Positions 1-11,618 of a stretch of DNA of 64,000 nucleotides are shown one piece after another. The translations under genes and the position numbers were made by a program. Below the pieces are notes generated by a model. That model made no database searches. It was not told the origin of the DNA and saw only the letters and a list, made by a program, of their open reading frames with translations. The stretch comes from an uncultured Pelagibacteraceae bacterium (GTDB lineage Bacteria; Pseudomonadota; Alphaproteobacteria; Pelagibacterales; Pelagibacteraceae): assembly GCA_902522115.1 (NCBI GenBank), contig CABYUV010000001.1, positions 1 through 64,000 of the forward strand. Reading direction: 5' to 3'. Every line of letters starts with the position of its first letter. The first letter of the stretch is position 1.

Positions 1-425
1 GGATAATTCCTTATTATTGGATTTTTTTTAATATTAATGCCTATACCAGTAATTAAAAATTTTTTATCTCTTGCAAATATGACTTCCTGTAAAATGCCAC
101 TAATTTTTTTTTTATCAATCAATAAGTCGTTCGGTTTTTTAAATAAAATTTTTTTACTTGTAAATGAAGAGAGTAATTTTTTAACTAAAAGACAATTGAT
201 TTTAGTTATAGAGTTAATCGATAGTTTCGTTTTATTTAGTTCATTGAAAAAAGAAATAAATAAATTTCCTTTTGATGATATCCATTTTCTTCCATACTGT
301 CCTCTACCATTTATTTGAGTTTCAGCAATAACCATACCTAAATTGTATTTAGTTTCTTTAATAATTCTTATCGCAGTATTATTTGTGCTTTTAACTTTTT
401 TAAATTTAAATTTTTTAAATCTCAT
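1..425 (-). CDS. birA: Biotin--protein ligase, 5' part (cut by window start)
   Basis: Minus-strand translation from the ATG at 425 stays open to base 1. It gives an N-terminus with the biotinyl-AMP-site signature (STNNTA near residue 15, GRGQYGRKW near residue 45) followed by KPNDLLIDKKKISGIL. These are hallmarks of the BirA/LplA catalytic fold. The family joins biotin to the carrier domain of acetyl-CoA carboxylase via biotinyl-AMP. The protein starts directly with the catalytic domain, so there is no DNA-binding repressor domain as in E. coli BirA. Its ATG shares one base with the nuoN stop (TAATG), so it is probably translated from the nuo transcript. The C-terminal half lies outside the window. 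Confidence 0.88.
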   Translation of the reverse strand, partial: MRFKKFKFKKVKSTNNTAIRIIKETKYNLGMVIAETQINGRGQYGRKWISSKGNLFISFFNELNKTKLSINSITKINCLLVKKLLSSFTSKKILFKKPNDLLIDKKKISGILQEVIFARDKKFLITGIGINIKKNPIIRNY

Positions 426-1843
426 TAAATAATATTAATTCTTGAAACAACTTCTATTAACTGACTTGGGAATATGAAGTATAAAAGAATTAATATTGTT
501 GAAACTGTTAGTGAAAATTTTAGCCATAGACTATGATCAGTATCGTATTTGTCTTTTTCTTTATCAAAATACATTGTTTTTATAATTCTTAGATAATAAA
601 AAGCTGCTACAACGGTTGATAATAAGCCAACTATTGCCAAGAAATACATTGATTGTTCTAAAACTGCTTTAAAAATATAAAATTTTGCAAAGAAACCAGC
701 TAGAGGAGGTATGCCTGCTAAAGAAAATAATATTAACAGCAAACATAAAGATAATAACGGATGATTTTTTGATAATCCTGAAAGATCATCAATATCTTCG
801 TAATATTGCTCTTTTCTTCTTAACATCAATAAACATGAAAAAAGAGCTAAATTCATAATAACATAAATAGAAATGTAAATTATTGAACTTTGAATTCCAT
901 CATTTGATGCTGTAGCTAAACCTGCCAATGTGTAACCAATGTGTCCTATAGAACTGTAAGCAATTAGTCTTTTAATATTAGTTTGCCCTATAGCAGCAAC
1001 AGCACCGAAAACCATCGAAGCTATAGATAAGAAAACTATTATCATTTGCCATTGGTCGATTAAATTTAAAAAAGGAACATATAAAAACCTTATGAACACA
1101 GTTAAGGCAGCTATTTTTGGTACTATTGTAAAAAATAATGTAACAGTTGTTGGAGATCCTTCATAAACATCAGGTGCCCACATATGAAATGGAACTGCAG
1201 AAATTTTGAATGCTAAACCAACTAATATGAACACAATTCCAAATGTTAAAACATATTCCTCAGAATTTAATTGATTTGATATTGTATCAAAATTAGTTGA
1301 ACCTGAAAAACCATAAACCAAAGAACATCCGTATAATAATAGACCTGATGATAATGCACTTAAAACAAAATATTTTAAACCAGCTTCTGATGATTTTAAT
1401 TGATCCCTGTTATATGTCGCTAAAACATAAAGAGCTAATGACTGTAATTCTAAGCCCATATAAAAAACAATTAAATCGTTTGAGCTAATCATTACCATCA
1501 TTCCAAGAATAGAACTCAAAATAAGAATTGGGTATTCTATATTATATATTTTAAATGTTTTTAAATAAGTTGATGAAATAACTAAAACTAAAAAACCTCC
1601 AATTAAAGTTATAATTTTCATTAAAGAGGACATGCTATCAATCACGATACTTTCATTAAACAAAGTTTCTCTAGTTACAGAGAAAGTTTCATTTATTGTT
1701 ATTATTGTTGTAATTAAAATTGCAAACAAAGATAAATTGAAAGTAATTTTAGAACTGTCATTTTTAAATACACCCAAAATAAGGAGAAACATAATTGATA
1801 GAGAAATAAAAATTTCGGGTAATATTAAATTTAAATTTTCCAT
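425..1843 (-). CDS. nuoN: NADH-quinone oxidoreductase subunit N
   Basis: This is a 472-residue, highly hydrophobic protein of the Mrp-antiporter-like family (PF00361), with about 14 membrane segments. It is one of the three proton-pumping modules of complex I in the inner membrane. Visible family features include the lysine-bearing region AFKISAVPFHMWAPDVYEG in the middle and SSIGHIGYTLAG around residue 300. The length is normal for NuoN. It is the last gene of nuoA-N, begins one base after the nuoM stop, and overlaps birA by one base. Confidence 0.96.
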   Translation of the reverse strand: MENLNLILPEIFISLSIMFLLILGVFKNDSSKITFNLSLFAILITTIITINETFSVTRETLFNESIVIDSMSSLMKIITLIGGFLVLVISSTYLKTFKIYNIEYPILILSSILGMMVMISSNDLIVFYMGLELQSLALYVLATYNRDQLKSSEAGLKYFVLSALSSGLLLYGCSLVYGFSGSTNFDTISNQLNSEEYVLTFGIVFILVGLAFKISAVPFHMWAPDVYEGSPTTVTLFFTIVPKIAALTVFIRFLYVPFLNLIDQWQMIIVFLSIASMVFGAVAAIGQTNIKRLIAYSSIGHIGYTLAGLATASNDGIQSSIIYISIYVIMNLALFSCLLMLRRKEQYYEDIDDLSGLSKNHPLLSLCLLLILFSLAGIPPLAGFFAKFYIFKAVLEQSMYFLAIVGLLSTVVAAFYYLRIIKTMYFDKEKDKYDTDHSLWLKFSLTVSTILILLYFIFPSQLIEVVSRINII

Positions 1844-1844
1844 A

Positions 1845-3326
1845 TTATTTACTAGCTATATTTGTGTTATGTGTATTAATTAAATCAGTAACAGAAACTT
1901 CAATAGTATTAATTAACGGATCGGGATAAAAACCAAAAAATAAGATAGGTGCAGCCAAACATGATAAAATAAAATATTCAGATCTATTTAAATCTAACAT
2001 TTTTTTAAGATCTTCATTAATTAATTTTCCAAATACTACTCTTTTATATAGCCACAACATGTACGCAGCTCCTAAAATCACCCCAATACTAGCTATAACA
2101 GCTACTAGAAAATTATCTTTGAAAGCTCCCATTAATATTAAAAACTCACCAATAAATCCACTTGTTCCAGGTAAACCAAGAGAGGCTAAAGCAAATAACA
2201 TGAACAATATTGAATATTTTGGAATTACAGAAACTAGTCCACCATACGTACTTATTAATCTAGAATGCATTCTGTCATAAACTACACCAACAGTTAGAAA
2301 TAATGCTGCTGAAACTAAACCATGGCTTATCATTTGAATTATACTTCCTTCAATTCCTTGTTGTTGCAAAGTAAATATACCCAAAGTTACAAAGCCCATA
2401 TGCGCAACTGAAGAATAAGCAATTAACTTTTTCATATCTTCCTGCATTAAAGCTATCAGTGAAGTAAAAATGATTGCTATAACGCTCAAGCCGTAAATTA
2501 ACGGTGTAAATACCTCTGATGCAAACGGGAAAAGACCTAAAGAAAATCTTATAAAACCATATCCAGCCATCTTTAACAAAATAGCAGCCAGTAATACAGA
2601 TCCTGCTGTAGGAGCCTCAACGTGAGCATCTGGTAACCATGTATGAACTGGCCACATAGGCGTTTTAACAGCAAATGAACTAAAAAATGCTAACCACAAT
2701 AAATTTTGATATTTAACATCTATACCAATTTCATACAGTTGAGCCACGTCAGTTGTTCCTGTAATCCAATAAATTGAGATTATTGCAACTAACATCAAAA
2801 CAGAGCCTAACAATGTGTATAAAAAGAATTTGAATGCTGAATAAACTCTTCTTGCACCTCCCCAAATACCAATAATTAAAAACATTGGTATTAATCCAGC
2901 TTCAAAAAATAAATAGAATACAACTAAATCAAGTGCACAGAAAACACCAATCATGAAACTTTCCATGATTAGAATTGCAATTAAAAAATCTCTTAATCTA
3001 TTTTTAACAGAATTATTTACAGATATTATACAAAGGGGAGTTATAAATGTTGTTAATATAATAAATAAAATTGAAATACCATCTACTCCAACTTTATAGT
3101 TAATAAATCCTTCTATCCATATTCTATCTTCTACAAATTGAAAACTCGACGTTGATTGGTCAAAAGAAATCCAAAGATAAATTGAAATTAAAAAATTAAC
3201 TACAGTTGTAAATAAAGCAACATATTTAGCAGTCAAATTATTTCCTTCTTTATCTTTAGTAAAGAATAAAAATAAAGCTCCAATTATTGGTAATAATATT
3301 AAAGATGAAAGAATAGGAAAATTCAT
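1845..3326 (-). CDS. nuoM: NADH-quinone oxidoreductase subunit M
   Basis: A 493-residue polytopic antiporter-like subunit of complex I that takes part in proton translocation. Typical NuoM stretches are visible: FYLFFEAGLIPMFLIIGIWG (about residues 128-147, with the conserved glutamate), MWPVHTWLPDAHVEAPTAGS, and AYSSVAHMGFVTLGIF. The length matches the family. Its ATG overlaps the nuoL stop by one base (TAATG), which suggests translational coupling. Confidence 0.97.
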   Translation of the reverse strand: MNFPILSSLILLPIIGALFLFFTKDKEGNNLTAKYVALFTTVVNFLISIYLWISFDQSTSSFQFVEDRIWIEGFINYKVGVDGISILFIILTTFITPLCIISVNNSVKNRLRDFLIAILIMESFMIGVFCALDLVVFYLFFEAGLIPMFLIIGIWGGARRVYSAFKFFLYTLLGSVLMLVAIISIYWITGTTDVAQLYEIGIDVKYQNLLWLAFFSSFAVKTPMWPVHTWLPDAHVEAPTAGSVLLAAILLKMAGYGFIRFSLGLFPFASEVFTPLIYGLSVIAIIFTSLIALMQEDMKKLIAYSSVAHMGFVTLGIFTLQQQGIEGSIIQMISHGLVSAALFLTVGVVYDRMHSRLISTYGGLVSVIPKYSILFMLFALASLGLPGTSGFIGEFLILMGAFKDNFLVAVIASIGVILGAAYMLWLYKRVVFGKLINEDLKKMLDLNRSEYFILSCLAAPILFFGFYPDPLINTIEVSVTDLINTHNTNIASK

Positions 3327-5236
3327 TATTTAACTATTAAAAAAGTTAGTAAAGCAGAGAAACCTAACAACATTACGAATGCATATTGATAGATAAAACC
3401 ACTTTGAAATTTAGTTGCTTTAATTGAGCATTTTTTTATAAAGGAGGAGATTCCATCAGGACCAAAACCGTCGATTATAGTTCCATCACAAAATTTCCAT
3501 AAAAATAGACCTAGTTTTTTTGAGGATTTAATAAACAGCACATCGTACAACTCGTCAAAATACCATTTATTGACTAAAAAATTATACAAAGGTTTGTTCA
3601 TAGAAACTATTGAATTAGGTAAATCTTTATTTTTTACAAATAAGTAATAAGCAATTGGAATAGATAGTAAAACTAAACAAGGTGTTATAAGTAAAAACCA
3701 TAAAGGTGGATGTTCAGTACTTAAAGGCTCTAAAAACTTAATAGACTCTGCCCAGAATAAATTATCACCATGACCAATAAATAGTCCTTTAAATAGAAAA
3801 CCAGCAAATACCGCTCCTATTGAGAGGATAAATAAAGGAACGAGCATTACCAATGGAGACTCATGTGTTTCGTCAATCTTGACCTTTTTATTATTATATT
3901 CTCCATGAAAAGTTTTAAAGATTAATCTCCATGAATAAATCGATGTCAAAAATGCTGTAATTATTCCAATCCCAGCTGCATAATAACCAGTAGTATTCCC
4001 TTTTAAATACGCAAATTCTATAATTGCATCTTTAGAATAAAATCCTGATAAAAATGGAAAACCAGTTAAAGCAAGTGTACCAATTATCATTAAAGTATAA
4101 GTGTATGGTAACTTTTTCCATACGCCACCCATATTATTTATATTTTGCTCATCTTTGAATGCGTGGATTACTGATCCAGATCCTAAAAATAATAGAGCTT
4201 TAAAAAATGCATGAGTAAATAAGTGAAACATGGCCACATTGTATGCGCCTACCCCAGCTGCAAAAAACATATAACCAAGTTGACTACATGTAGAGTAAGC
4301 AATGATTTTTTTTATATCTGTTTGAACTAGAGCGACTGTTGCTGCAAAAAATGCAGTAGTCATTCCAACAATAGTTATAAAATTTAGTATTAAAGGTGAA
4401 TATTCGTAAATTGGGGAACACCTTACGACTAAGAAAACACCGGCTGTTACCATTGTTGCTGCATGAATTAATGCAGAAACCGGGGTTGGACCCTCCATAG
4501 CATCAGGTAGCCAAGTATGAAGCAGTATCTGTGCAGATTTACCCATTGCTCCAATAAACAAAAGTAAACAAATTAAATCAATTGCTTTAACTTCAAAACC
4601 TAAAAATGATAAATTTTTATCTATAATTGTTGGAATTTGTTGAAAAACTTCTGAGTAATTAACAGTTCCAAATAAATAAAATATTAAGAAAATTCCTAAA
4701 GCAAAACCAAAATCACCTACTCTATTAACGACAAATGCTTTTATTGCTGCAGCATTTGCACTTTCTTTTTTAAACCAAAAACCAATTAAGAAGTAGGAAC
4801 ATAAACCTACACCTTCCCATCCAAAAAATAATTGTATGAAATTATCTGAAGTAACAAGCATCAACATCGCAAATGTGAATAATGATAAATAAGCCATAAA
4901 TCTTGGCTTATGAGGGTCATGAGACATATAACCAATTGAATAGATATGTACTAAAGCAGATACAGAAGTTACAACTACTAACATTACAGCTGACAAAGGA
5001 TCAATTAACATTGACCAATTTACATCAAGTGATCCAGAGCTTATCCAGGTAGCTATAACAATATTTTCTTCATACTGATTTACGATTACTTGATAAAGAA
5101 CAAAAATTGATAGTAGAGCAGATATCGAAACGAGTACGCTAGTTACTATTTCAGAATTTCTATCACCAATATATTTTCCAAAAAAACCAGAAATAATTGA
5201 TGCAATAAGTGGAAGAAATATAATTGATAGTTCCAT
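3326..5236 (-). CDS. nuoL: NADH-quinone oxidoreductase subunit L
   Basis: At 636 residues this is the largest membrane subunit of complex I. It is a proton-pumping antiporter-like module whose long C-terminal helix lies along the membrane arm. Diagnostic motifs include FFGWEGVGLCSYFLIGFW, LLHTWLPDAMEGPTPVSALI and YSTCSQLGYMFFAAG. The final hydrophobic segment after a soluble linker fits the lateral helix and its anchor. It starts 2 bases after the nuoK stop. Confidence 0.97.
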   Translation of the reverse strand: MELSIIFLPLIASIISGFFGKYIGDRNSEIVTSVLVSISALLSIFVLYQVIVNQYEENIVIATWISSGSLDVNWSMLIDPLSAVMLVVVTSVSALVHIYSIGYMSHDPHKPRFMAYLSLFTFAMLMLVTSDNFIQLFFGWEGVGLCSYFLIGFWFKKESANAAAIKAFVVNRVGDFGFALGIFLIFYLFGTVNYSEVFQQIPTIIDKNLSFLGFEVKAIDLICLLLFIGAMGKSAQILLHTWLPDAMEGPTPVSALIHAATMVTAGVFLVVRCSPIYEYSPLILNFITIVGMTTAFFAATVALVQTDIKKIIAYSTCSQLGYMFFAAGVGAYNVAMFHLFTHAFFKALLFLGSGSVIHAFKDEQNINNMGGVWKKLPYTYTLMIIGTLALTGFPFLSGFYSKDAIIEFAYLKGNTTGYYAAGIGIITAFLTSIYSWRLIFKTFHGEYNNKKVKIDETHESPLVMLVPLFILSIGAVFAGFLFKGLFIGHGDNLFWAESIKFLEPLSTEHPPLWFLLITPCLVLLSIPIAYYLFVKNKDLPNSIVSMNKPLYNFLVNKWYFDELYDVLFIKSSKKLGLFLWKFCDGTIIDGFGPDGISSFIKKCSIKATKFQSGFIYQYAFVMLLGFSALLTFLIVK

Positions 5237-5238
5237 GA

Positions 5239-5550
5239 TTATCCTTTTAACTTATCAATTTCCTCAACTCGTATTGTTCCAGAATTTCTAAAATATACTA
5301 CTATAATTGCTAATCCTATGGCTGCTTCTGCTGCTGCAACTGTAAGAATAAATAAAGTAAAGACTTGTCCTGCCAAATCTCCTAAATAAATAGAAAAAGC
5401 AACTAAATTGACATTTACTGCAAGTAATATCAGTTCAATACTCATTAATATGACGATGATGTTCTTCCTATTAAGAAAAATACCAATCACTCCAATTGAA
5501 AATATCACAGCTCCTAAAGTTAAATAATGTCCTAAACCTATATCAATCAT
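5239..5550 (-). CDS. nuoK: NADH-quinone oxidoreductase subunit K
   Basis: A 103-residue protein with three membrane segments, the normal size for NuoK. The conserved membrane glutamates sit in [10 protein letters not shown] and in the alanine-rich [11 protein letters not shown]. NuoK forms part of the quinone-to-pump proton relay of complex I. Its start overlaps the end of nuoJ by 8 bases. Confidence 0.96.
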   Translation of the reverse strand: MIDIGLGHYLTLGAVIFSIGVIGIFLNRKNIIVILMSIELILLAVNVNLVAFSIYLGDLAGQVFTLFILTVAAAEAAIGLAIIVVYFRNSGTIRVEEIDKLKG

Positions 5551-6175
5551 CTATTTTAACTCCTTTATTACTCTGAACTTCTAGCACCTCAACACCTTGG
5601 GCTCTTTCTCTAGATATTTGCTTGATATAACTTTGTCTTTTAACACCTGATCTTTGTCTAAATGTTAATACAATAGCCCCTACCATAGCTACTAATAAGA
5701 TCATTCCACTTATTTGAAACACATGAATATAATCTGTATATAAAATTTGTCCTAATGAATGAGTGTTGCTAATGCTTGTTTGATTAATTGAATTATTAAT
5801 ATCAAAAATTTCTGGTTTATATTTCCAACCTCCAATTACAATTATTATTTCAAAAAAAATAAGCATGCTGATAATTAGTCCTACAGGGATATGTCTGGAG
5901 CTTTGTTGACCTGCAAACCATTGGTTTTTTTGTTGGGCTACGTTTAACATCATTACAACAAATAAGAATAAAACAGCTACAGCTCCAACATAAACAATTA
6001 GCATTATCATTCCTAAAAATTCAGCACCTATCATAATAAAAAGACAAGATATACTTATGAAATCAAGAATTAAGAAAAATACTGAATGAACAGTATTTTT
6101 CGAAGCGGTAACCATTATCGCTGAAACAATTGCAATTAATGAAAATGTATAAAAGAAAATAGCATGTGCAATCAT
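5543..6175 (-). CDS. nuoJ: NADH-quinone oxidoreductase subunit J
   Basis: A 210-residue membrane subunit with five predicted hydrophobic segments and a basic cytoplasmic tail (RQRSGVKRQ and after). The NuoJ signature [20 protein letters not shown] is visible near residue 52 and contains the helix with the pi-bulge important for coupling. It starts 2 bases after nuoI and overlaps nuoK by 8 bases. Confidence 0.95.
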   Translation of the reverse strand: MIAHAIFFYTFSLIAIVSAIMVTASKNTVHSVFFLILDFISISCLFIMIGAEFLGMIMLIVYVGAVAVLFLFVVMMLNVAQQKNQWFAGQQSSRHIPVGLIISMLIFFEIIIVIGGWKYKPEIFDINNSINQTSISNTHSLGQILYTDYIHVFQISGMILLVAMVGAIVLTFRQRSGVKRQSYIKQISRERAQGVEVLEVQSNKGVKIDD

Positions 6176-6177
6176 TT

Positions 6178-6663
6178 TTATCTATGGATATTGTCAGCTT
6201 TGATATTAGCCTCCAAAACATTCTCCCATCTATCTCCATTATCTAATAATTTTTCTTTCGTATAATAAAGTTCTTCTCTTGTTTCTGTTGAAAATTCAAA
6301 ATTTGGACCTTGTACTATTGCATCTACAGGACACGACTCTTCACACAAACCACAATAAATACACTTCATCATATCAATATCATAACGCGTGGTTTTTCTA
6401 CTTCCGTCCTCCCTTGCAGCCGACTCAATGGTTATTGCTTGAGCAGGACACACTGCTTCACATAATTTACAAGCAATACATCTTTCTTCTCCGTTTGGGT
6501 ATCTTCTCAAGGCATGCTCACCTCTAAAACGTGGACTAATTTTACCTTTTTCAAATGGATAATTAATTGTTTTTTTCGGTTTAAATAATTCTTTTATTGC
6601 AATAAACAAGCCACCAATGAAGTCTGTCATAAATATTGTTTTTAAAAATCTTGAAATTTTCAT
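6178..6663 (-). CDS. nuoI: NADH-quinone oxidoreductase subunit I (2x[4Fe-4S])
   Basis: A 161-residue peripheral-arm subunit that carries clusters N6a and N6b and passes electrons towards NuoB. Two complete ferredoxin motifs are present: [12 protein letters not shown] near residue 62 and [12 protein letters not shown] near residue 101. The N-terminal stretch ([17 protein letters not shown]) is typical of the alphaproteobacterial and mitochondrial TYKY form. It lies between nuoH and nuoJ with gaps of 2 bases. Confidence 0.97.
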   Translation of the reverse strand: MKISRFLKTIFMTDFIGGLFIAIKELFKPKKTINYPFEKGKISPRFRGEHALRRYPNGEERCIACKLCEAVCPAQAITIESAAREDGSRKTTRYDIDMMKCIYCGLCEESCPVDAIVQGPNFEFSTETREELYYTKEKLLDNGDRWENVLEANIKADNIHR

Positions 6664-6665
6664 TA

Positions 6666-7664
6666 TTAATTCACTGGTAAAAGGTTAAAATAAAATAAAT
6701 AGCTAGCCGTTAATACTACCCAAATCAATGAAAGAGGAAGAAAGACTTTCCATCCAAGTTTCATTAATTGATCATATCTGTATCTAGGAACTATCGCCTT
6801 AACTAAAGCAAAAAGAATAAATAAAAGAAGAATTTTTAATATTAACCAAATTGCATTTGGTATTAATGTAAATGGATAAACATCAATTGGAGACATCCAG
6901 CCACCTAAAAATAATATTGCTCCCATTGCACACATTAATAAAATATTTGCATACTCCCCTAACCAAAACATTGCATACATCATTCCTGAATATTCTGTTT
7001 GGTAACCAGCTACCAATTCAGCTTCTGCTTCTGGTAAATCAAAAGGAGGTCTGTTAGTCTCAGCTAAAGCTGAAATAAAAAATATCACAAACATTGGAAA
7101 TAATGGAATTACAAACCACATATTTTGTTGAGCAATAACAATGTCATTTAAATTCAATGAACCAACACAAAGTAAAACATTAATAATTATTACCCCGATA
7201 GAAACTTCATAAGATACCATTTGTGCTGCAGAGCGAATTGCTCCTAAAAAAGGATATTTAGAGTTTGATGCCCATCCACCCATTATTATTCCGTAAACAC
7301 CTAATGAAGAAACAGCAAATAAATAAAGAATTCCAACATTTATATCAGCCAAAACTTGAGTTGCACTAAATGGGATTACAGCCCAAGCAATTAAAGCTAA
7401 AGTCATAGTCACTATAGGAGCTAATATAAAAATTACTTTATTTGAGCTAGATGGAATAATGATCTCTTTAAAAATATATTTTAAAGCATCAGCTAAGGAT
7501 TGTAACAAACCAAAAGGTCCAACGACATTAGGTCCTTGTCTTTTTTGAACAAAAGCCCAAACTCTTCTATCAAGCCAAACAATCATTGCAACTGAAACAA
7601 GAACTGGAACCAACAGAAACAGAATTTTATATACTTCTTGAAAAACTATGCTCAAGTATTCCAT
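6666..7664 (-). CDS. nuoH: NADH-quinone oxidoreductase subunit H
   Basis: A 332-residue membrane subunit with about eight helices that forms the quinone chamber together with NuoB and NuoD. Clear signatures are [20 protein letters not shown] at residues 30-49 and [20 protein letters not shown] near residue 201. Length and motifs are standard. It starts one base after the nuoG stop. Confidence 0.97.
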   Translation of the reverse strand: MEYLSIVFQEVYKILFLLVPVLVSVAMIVWLDRRVWAFVQKRQGPNVVGPFGLLQSLADALKYIFKEIIIPSSSNKVIFILAPIVTMTLALIAWAVIPFSATQVLADINVGILYLFAVSSLGVYGIIMGGWASNSKYPFLGAIRSAAQMVSYEVSIGVIIINVLLCVGSLNLNDIVIAQQNMWFVIPLFPMFVIFFISALAETNRPPFDLPEAEAELVAGYQTEYSGMMYAMFWLGEYANILLMCAMGAILFLGGWMSPIDVYPFTLIPNAIWLILKILLLFILFALVKAIVPRYRYDQLMKLGWKVFLPLSLIWVVLTASYLFYFNLLPVN

Positions 7665-7665
7665 A

Positions 7666-9693
7666 TTAACCTTCTGTTCCTGTTGATTTAAAATTTAATT
7701 TAGAGTTATTACATTCAATCATTGTTTTTGATGATCTGGCAATAACATTTGAAAAATAATAATCTTTAACCTTAATTGTCAAATTTTCATTTTGAAATTC
7801 TTGTGTAGAATTATTTTGGTCCTCTACTTGTTTTTCTTTTTGCAAATTTAAATAATTAAACATGCTGCTTTCTAATTCATTTCTGTCATTAAATAATTTT
7901 CTATTGTTCATACATTCGGCAAGTTCATTAATTATTTTCCAATCTTCTTTAGCCTCAGCTGGTGGATATGATGCTTTATAAGCTTTTTGGATCTTTCCTT
8001 CTAGATTTGTAAAATGACCGTCTTGTTCAGTATAAGCAGCACCTGGTAAAATAATATCAGCAGACTCAGCTCCTTTATCACCGTGACTACCTTGGTAAAT
8101 TATGAATTCGTCTTTTTTATCAAATTTCAAATTGTCTTGACCTAAAAGATAAACAATATCAAATTTGTTTTCTTTTAAATTACTTATTAAGTTATTTTTA
8201 CTATTAATTATACCAAGATCAATATTTCCTACTGTTGCAGCATCTGTTGATAAAATATTTAAAGCATTCCATTCATCTGTAATTTTGTTATTTCTTACTA
8301 AGAATTCTTTTATTTTATTAAATAAAAATTCTGAAGAATTTAATTTCAATAGAGACTCACCAATAATAATTATTGGTTTTTTTGAATTAATAATATCCTT
8401 ATATAATTCATGAGATCCTTCTAGAATATTTTTTAAAGTTTGGGTTTGACCATCTAAATTTTGATATGGATAAGTTAAATCACCAACATCATTTAGTGAA
8501 ATTATTTTTGGATTATTGTTTAAATGAGCTTTTCTAATTCTAGCATTTAAAATTGTTGCTTCATATCTTGGGTTTGCACCTACTAATAAAATTAAATCTG
8601 CCTCTTCAATTCCATTTATAGATGAATTAAATAAGTAATTTTCTCTTCTTGAAGTATTTACAAATCTGTTATCTGATCTTGACTCGTAATTTTTTGTATT
8701 AATTGTCCTATCAAAAAATTCCTTAAAAATATAACCTGTTTCCATGTTATTTAAATCACCAACAAAACCACAAATTTTTTCTTTTGATGTATTTTCAAAT
8801 TTTGATTTTATAATTTTGTAAACCTCGTTCCATGAAGCTTTTTCAAACTTACCGTTGTATTTGATAAATGGACTATCTAATCTTTGATGCAGCAAACCAT
8901 CACAAGCATATCTTGTTTTATCTGAGATCCATTCCTCATTAATATCCTCATTTATGATAGGAAGTACTCTTTTGACCTCCCAGTCATAAGTGTCTACTCT
9001 AATATTTGATCCAACCGCATCCATTACATCAATAGTTTCGGTTTTCTTTAATTCCCATGGTCTAGCTTCAAATACATATGGTCTTGATGTGAGGGCTCCT
9101 ACTGGACATAAATCAACAACGTTGGCAGAAAGTTCAGATTGCATTGATTGTTCTAAATAAGTTGTAATTTGCATATCCTCACCTCTACCTATTGCACCTA
9201 ATTCTGGAACACCTGCTACTTCTGTAGCAAATCTTATGCACCTGGTGCAATGAATACATCTGGTCATTTGTGTTTTTATCAATGGTCCCATATTTTTTTC
9301 AGGAACCGTTCTTTTATTTTCTTTAAATCTAGATTTATCCACTCCATAATACATTGATTGATCTTGAAGATCACATTCGCCACCTTGATCACACACTGGA
9401 CAATCTAAGGGATGATTAGCTAACAAAAATTCCATTACACCTTTACGAGCCTTTTCAACTAAAGCAGTATTTGTTTTAATATTCATGCCCTCAGCAGCTG
9501 GCATAGCACAAGATGCAATTGGTTTAGGAGATTTTTCCATTTCAACTAAACACATTCGGCAATTACCTGCTATCGATAATTTTTCATGATAACAAAATCT
9601 TGGTATTTCAACACCTGCTTTTTCACAAGCTTGAAGCACTGTTAATCCATCTTCGACTTCTACTTCAATTTCATTTACTTTTAATTTAAGCAT
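7666..9693 (-). CDS. nuoG: NADH-quinone oxidoreductase subunit G
   Basis: A 675-residue iron-sulfur subunit. The N-terminal 2Fe-2S ferredoxin domain has cysteines in CRMCLVEM and upstream. [13 protein letters not shown] and [16 protein letters not shown] supply further Fe-S ligands. A molybdopterin-oxidoreductase-like domain without cofactor function follows; its C-terminal half (from about residue 280) is rich in Asn and Lys and poorly conserved. The length is close to the short alphaproteobacterial form. It overlaps the end of nuoF by 8 bases. Confidence 0.95.
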   Translation of the reverse strand: MLKLKVNEIEVEVEDGLTVLQACEKAGVEIPRFCYHEKLSIAGNCRMCLVEMEKSPKPIASCAMPAAEGMNIKTNTALVEKARKGVMEFLLANHPLDCPVCDQGGECDLQDQSMYYGVDKSRFKENKRTVPEKNMGPLIKTQMTRCIHCTRCIRFATEVAGVPELGAIGRGEDMQITTYLEQSMQSELSANVVDLCPVGALTSRPYVFEARPWELKKTETIDVMDAVGSNIRVDTYDWEVKRVLPIINEDINEEWISDKTRYACDGLLHQRLDSPFIKYNGKFEKASWNEVYKIIKSKFENTSKEKICGFVGDLNNMETGYIFKEFFDRTINTKNYESRSDNRFVNTSRRENYLFNSSINGIEEADLILLVGANPRYEATILNARIRKAHLNNNPKIISLNDVGDLTYPYQNLDGQTQTLKNILEGSHELYKDIINSKKPIIIIGESLLKLNSSEFLFNKIKEFLVRNNKITDEWNALNILSTDAATVGNIDLGIINSKNNLISNLKENKFDIVYLLGQDNLKFDKKDEFIIYQGSHGDKGAESADIILPGAAYTEQDGHFTNLEGKIQKAYKASYPPAEAKEDWKIINELAECMNNRKLFNDRNELESSMFNYLNLQKEKQVEDQNNSTQEFQNENLTIKVKDYYFSNVIARSSKTMIECNNSKLNFKSTGTEG

Positions 9694-11017
9694 TTTTTTT
9701 ATCCAATAAATGTTGATCTACCAAATAAGGAATATTATTTTTCTTTTGAACAATTGGATCCAAATTGTTTCTTTCCTCAATTTCTTTTTTGAAATGTCTA
9801 AGCAATCCTTGGACTGGCCAAGATGAACCTTCACCAAAAGCGCAAATTGTATGTCCTGCTATTTGATTTGTAACATCGCCTAACATGTCTACCTCATCTT
9901 TAGTAGCCTCTCCTTTTGCCATTCTCTCAAGCATTCTCCACATCCAACCAGAACCTTCTCTACAAGGTGTACATTGACCACAACTCTCGTGTTTATAAAA
10001 TTTTGCTATCCTTGCCATACATTTAATTATGTCTTGATCTTTATTAATCACCACAACACCAGCGGTTCCCAACCCACTTTTTTCAGTCATGAGTGAGTCA
10101 AAATCCATGGTTAATGTTTCGCATTTCTCTTTTGGAATTAGTGGCATTGACGATCCACCTGGAATTACTGCTTGCAGATTATCCCAGCCTCCAATAACGC
10201 CACCTGCATGAACTTCAATTAATTCTTTTAAAGGAATATTCATTTCTTCCTCAACGTTACATGGTTTATTAACATTTCCTGAAATACAGAAAATTTTAGT
10301 TCCAGTATTTTTCTCTCTTCCAAGAGAAGCAAACCATTTTCCACCTTTTCTAAGAATTGTTGGGACTACAGCTATAGTTTCTACATTGTTAATAATTGTT
10401 GGACATCCATAAAGACCGATTAGAGCTGGAAACGGAGGTTTTAATCTTGGTTGCCCTTTTTTACCTTCAATGCTTTCTAATAAAGCTGTTTCCTCTCCAC
10501 AAATATATGCACCAGCACCATAATGAATATAAATATCTAAATCCCAACCAGTGCCAGCTGCGTTTTTACCTAACAATTTTTTCTCATAAGCTTCATCTAT
10601 TGCTGCTTGAAGTTTTTGACCATCAACAAAATATTCTCCCCTTATGTAAATATAGCAGACATGCGCTTGAACGGCATAAGATGCAATTAGACAACCTTCT
10701 ATTAACTTATGAGGTTCAAACCTTAAAATATCTCTATCTTTACAAGTTCCTGGTTCAGACTCATCACCATTAATAACTAGGTAATGTGGTCTAGATCCAA
10801 CTTCTTTTGGCGCGAATGACCATTTTAAACCAGTAGGAAATCCTGCACCACCTCGACCTCTCAATTGGGACTCTTTAATTTCATTAATTATCCAGTCTCT
10901 TCCTTTGTCAGTAATTTCTTTTGTATTTACCCAATCGCCTCTCTCTTTTGATGAAGCCACATCTGAGCCTTTATCATTATATAAATTTTGAAAAATTCTA
11001 TCTTGATCTTTAAGCAT
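9686..11017 (-). CDS. nuoF: NADH-quinone oxidoreductase subunit F (NADH/FMN)
   Basis: A 443-residue subunit that binds NADH and FMN, so it is the electron entry point of complex I. The glycine-rich site [15 protein letters not shown] is near residue 53, the second nucleotide loop [16 protein letters not shown] is near residue 170, and the N3 cluster motif [16 protein letters not shown] is near residue 345. It starts 8 bases before the nuoE stop, so it is coupled to nuoE. Confidence 0.97.
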   Translation of the reverse strand: MLKDQDRIFQNLYNDKGSDVASSKERGDWVNTKEITDKGRDWIINEIKESQLRGRGGAGFPTGLKWSFAPKEVGSRPHYLVINGDESEPGTCKDRDILRFEPHKLIEGCLIASYAVQAHVCYIYIRGEYFVDGQKLQAAIDEAYEKKLLGKNAAGTGWDLDIYIHYGAGAYICGEETALLESIEGKKGQPRLKPPFPALIGLYGCPTIINNVETIAVVPTILRKGGKWFASLGREKNTGTKIFCISGNVNKPCNVEEEMNIPLKELIEVHAGGVIGGWDNLQAVIPGGSSMPLIPKEKCETLTMDFDSLMTEKSGLGTAGVVVINKDQDIIKCMARIAKFYKHESCGQCTPCREGSGWMWRMLERMAKGEATKDEVDMLGDVTNQIAGHTICAFGEGSSWPVQGLLRHFKKEIEERNNLDPIVQKKNNIPYLVDQHLLDKKNA

Positions 11018-11618
11018 TTTTTAAATTCATTAAGGTTTTTCTATTATTTTCTGGTTCATTATTTATTCTTCCTCTGTAGGAACCAGGTTTTGGAGTTTCT
11101 CCATTTAAAATTTTATTTAATATATTTAAGGTTTTTTCTTTATCTAAATCTTCATAATAATCATCATTAATTTGCATCATTGGAGCATTGACACATGCTC
11201 CCAAACATTCAACTTCCATCCATGAACAACTTTTGTCATCTGATAATTCGCACTCGTTTTCAGAAATTTTTTCCTTACAAGCCTCAACTAATTGATTTGC
11301 TCCTCTTATCATGCATGGCGTTGTAGTACATACTTGAACAAAATATTTTCCAACAGGAGATAAATTATACATTGTATAAAAAGTAGCTACTTCATAAACT
11401 TTGATGTAAGGCATATCTAAAAATTTAGCGATATATTTCATTGCTGCTAATGGTATCCAATTATTATTTTGTTTTTGAGCTATATAAAGTAAAGCCATTA
11501 CAGCACTTTGTTGCTTACCATCAGGATATTTTGCAACAATAACATTTGCCGCTTCTAATGATGAAGCATTGAATTCAAAACTTTCTGGTTGATCTTTTGC
11601 CGGTCTTCTTAAGCTCAT
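11010..11618 (-). CDS. nuoE: NADH-quinone oxidoreductase subunit E (2Fe-2S)
   Basis: A 202-residue thioredoxin-like 2Fe-2S subunit (cluster N1a) that partners NuoF. Ligand cysteines are visible in [14 protein letters not shown] and in [15 protein letters not shown]. The N-terminal helical domain contains [13 protein letters not shown], typical of NuoE/NDUFV2. It overlaps nuoD by 4 bases (ATGA). Confidence 0.96.
   Translation of the reverse strand: MSLRRPAKDQPESFEFNASSLEAANVIVAKYPDGKQQSAVMALLYIAQKQNNNWIPLAAMKYIAKFLDMPYIKVYEVATFYTMYNLSPVGKYFVQVCTTTPCMIRGANQLVEACKEKISENECELSDDKSCSWMEVECLGACVNAPMMQINDDYYEDLDKEKTLNILNKILNGETPKPGSYRGRINNEPENNRKTLMNLKNA

Noticed and set aside
10396-10773. 125-codon plus-strand frame inside nuoF
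   Set aside because: It lies entirely antisense to the conserved nuoF gene and has a low-complexity His/Leu/Tyr-rich composition; a shadow frame.
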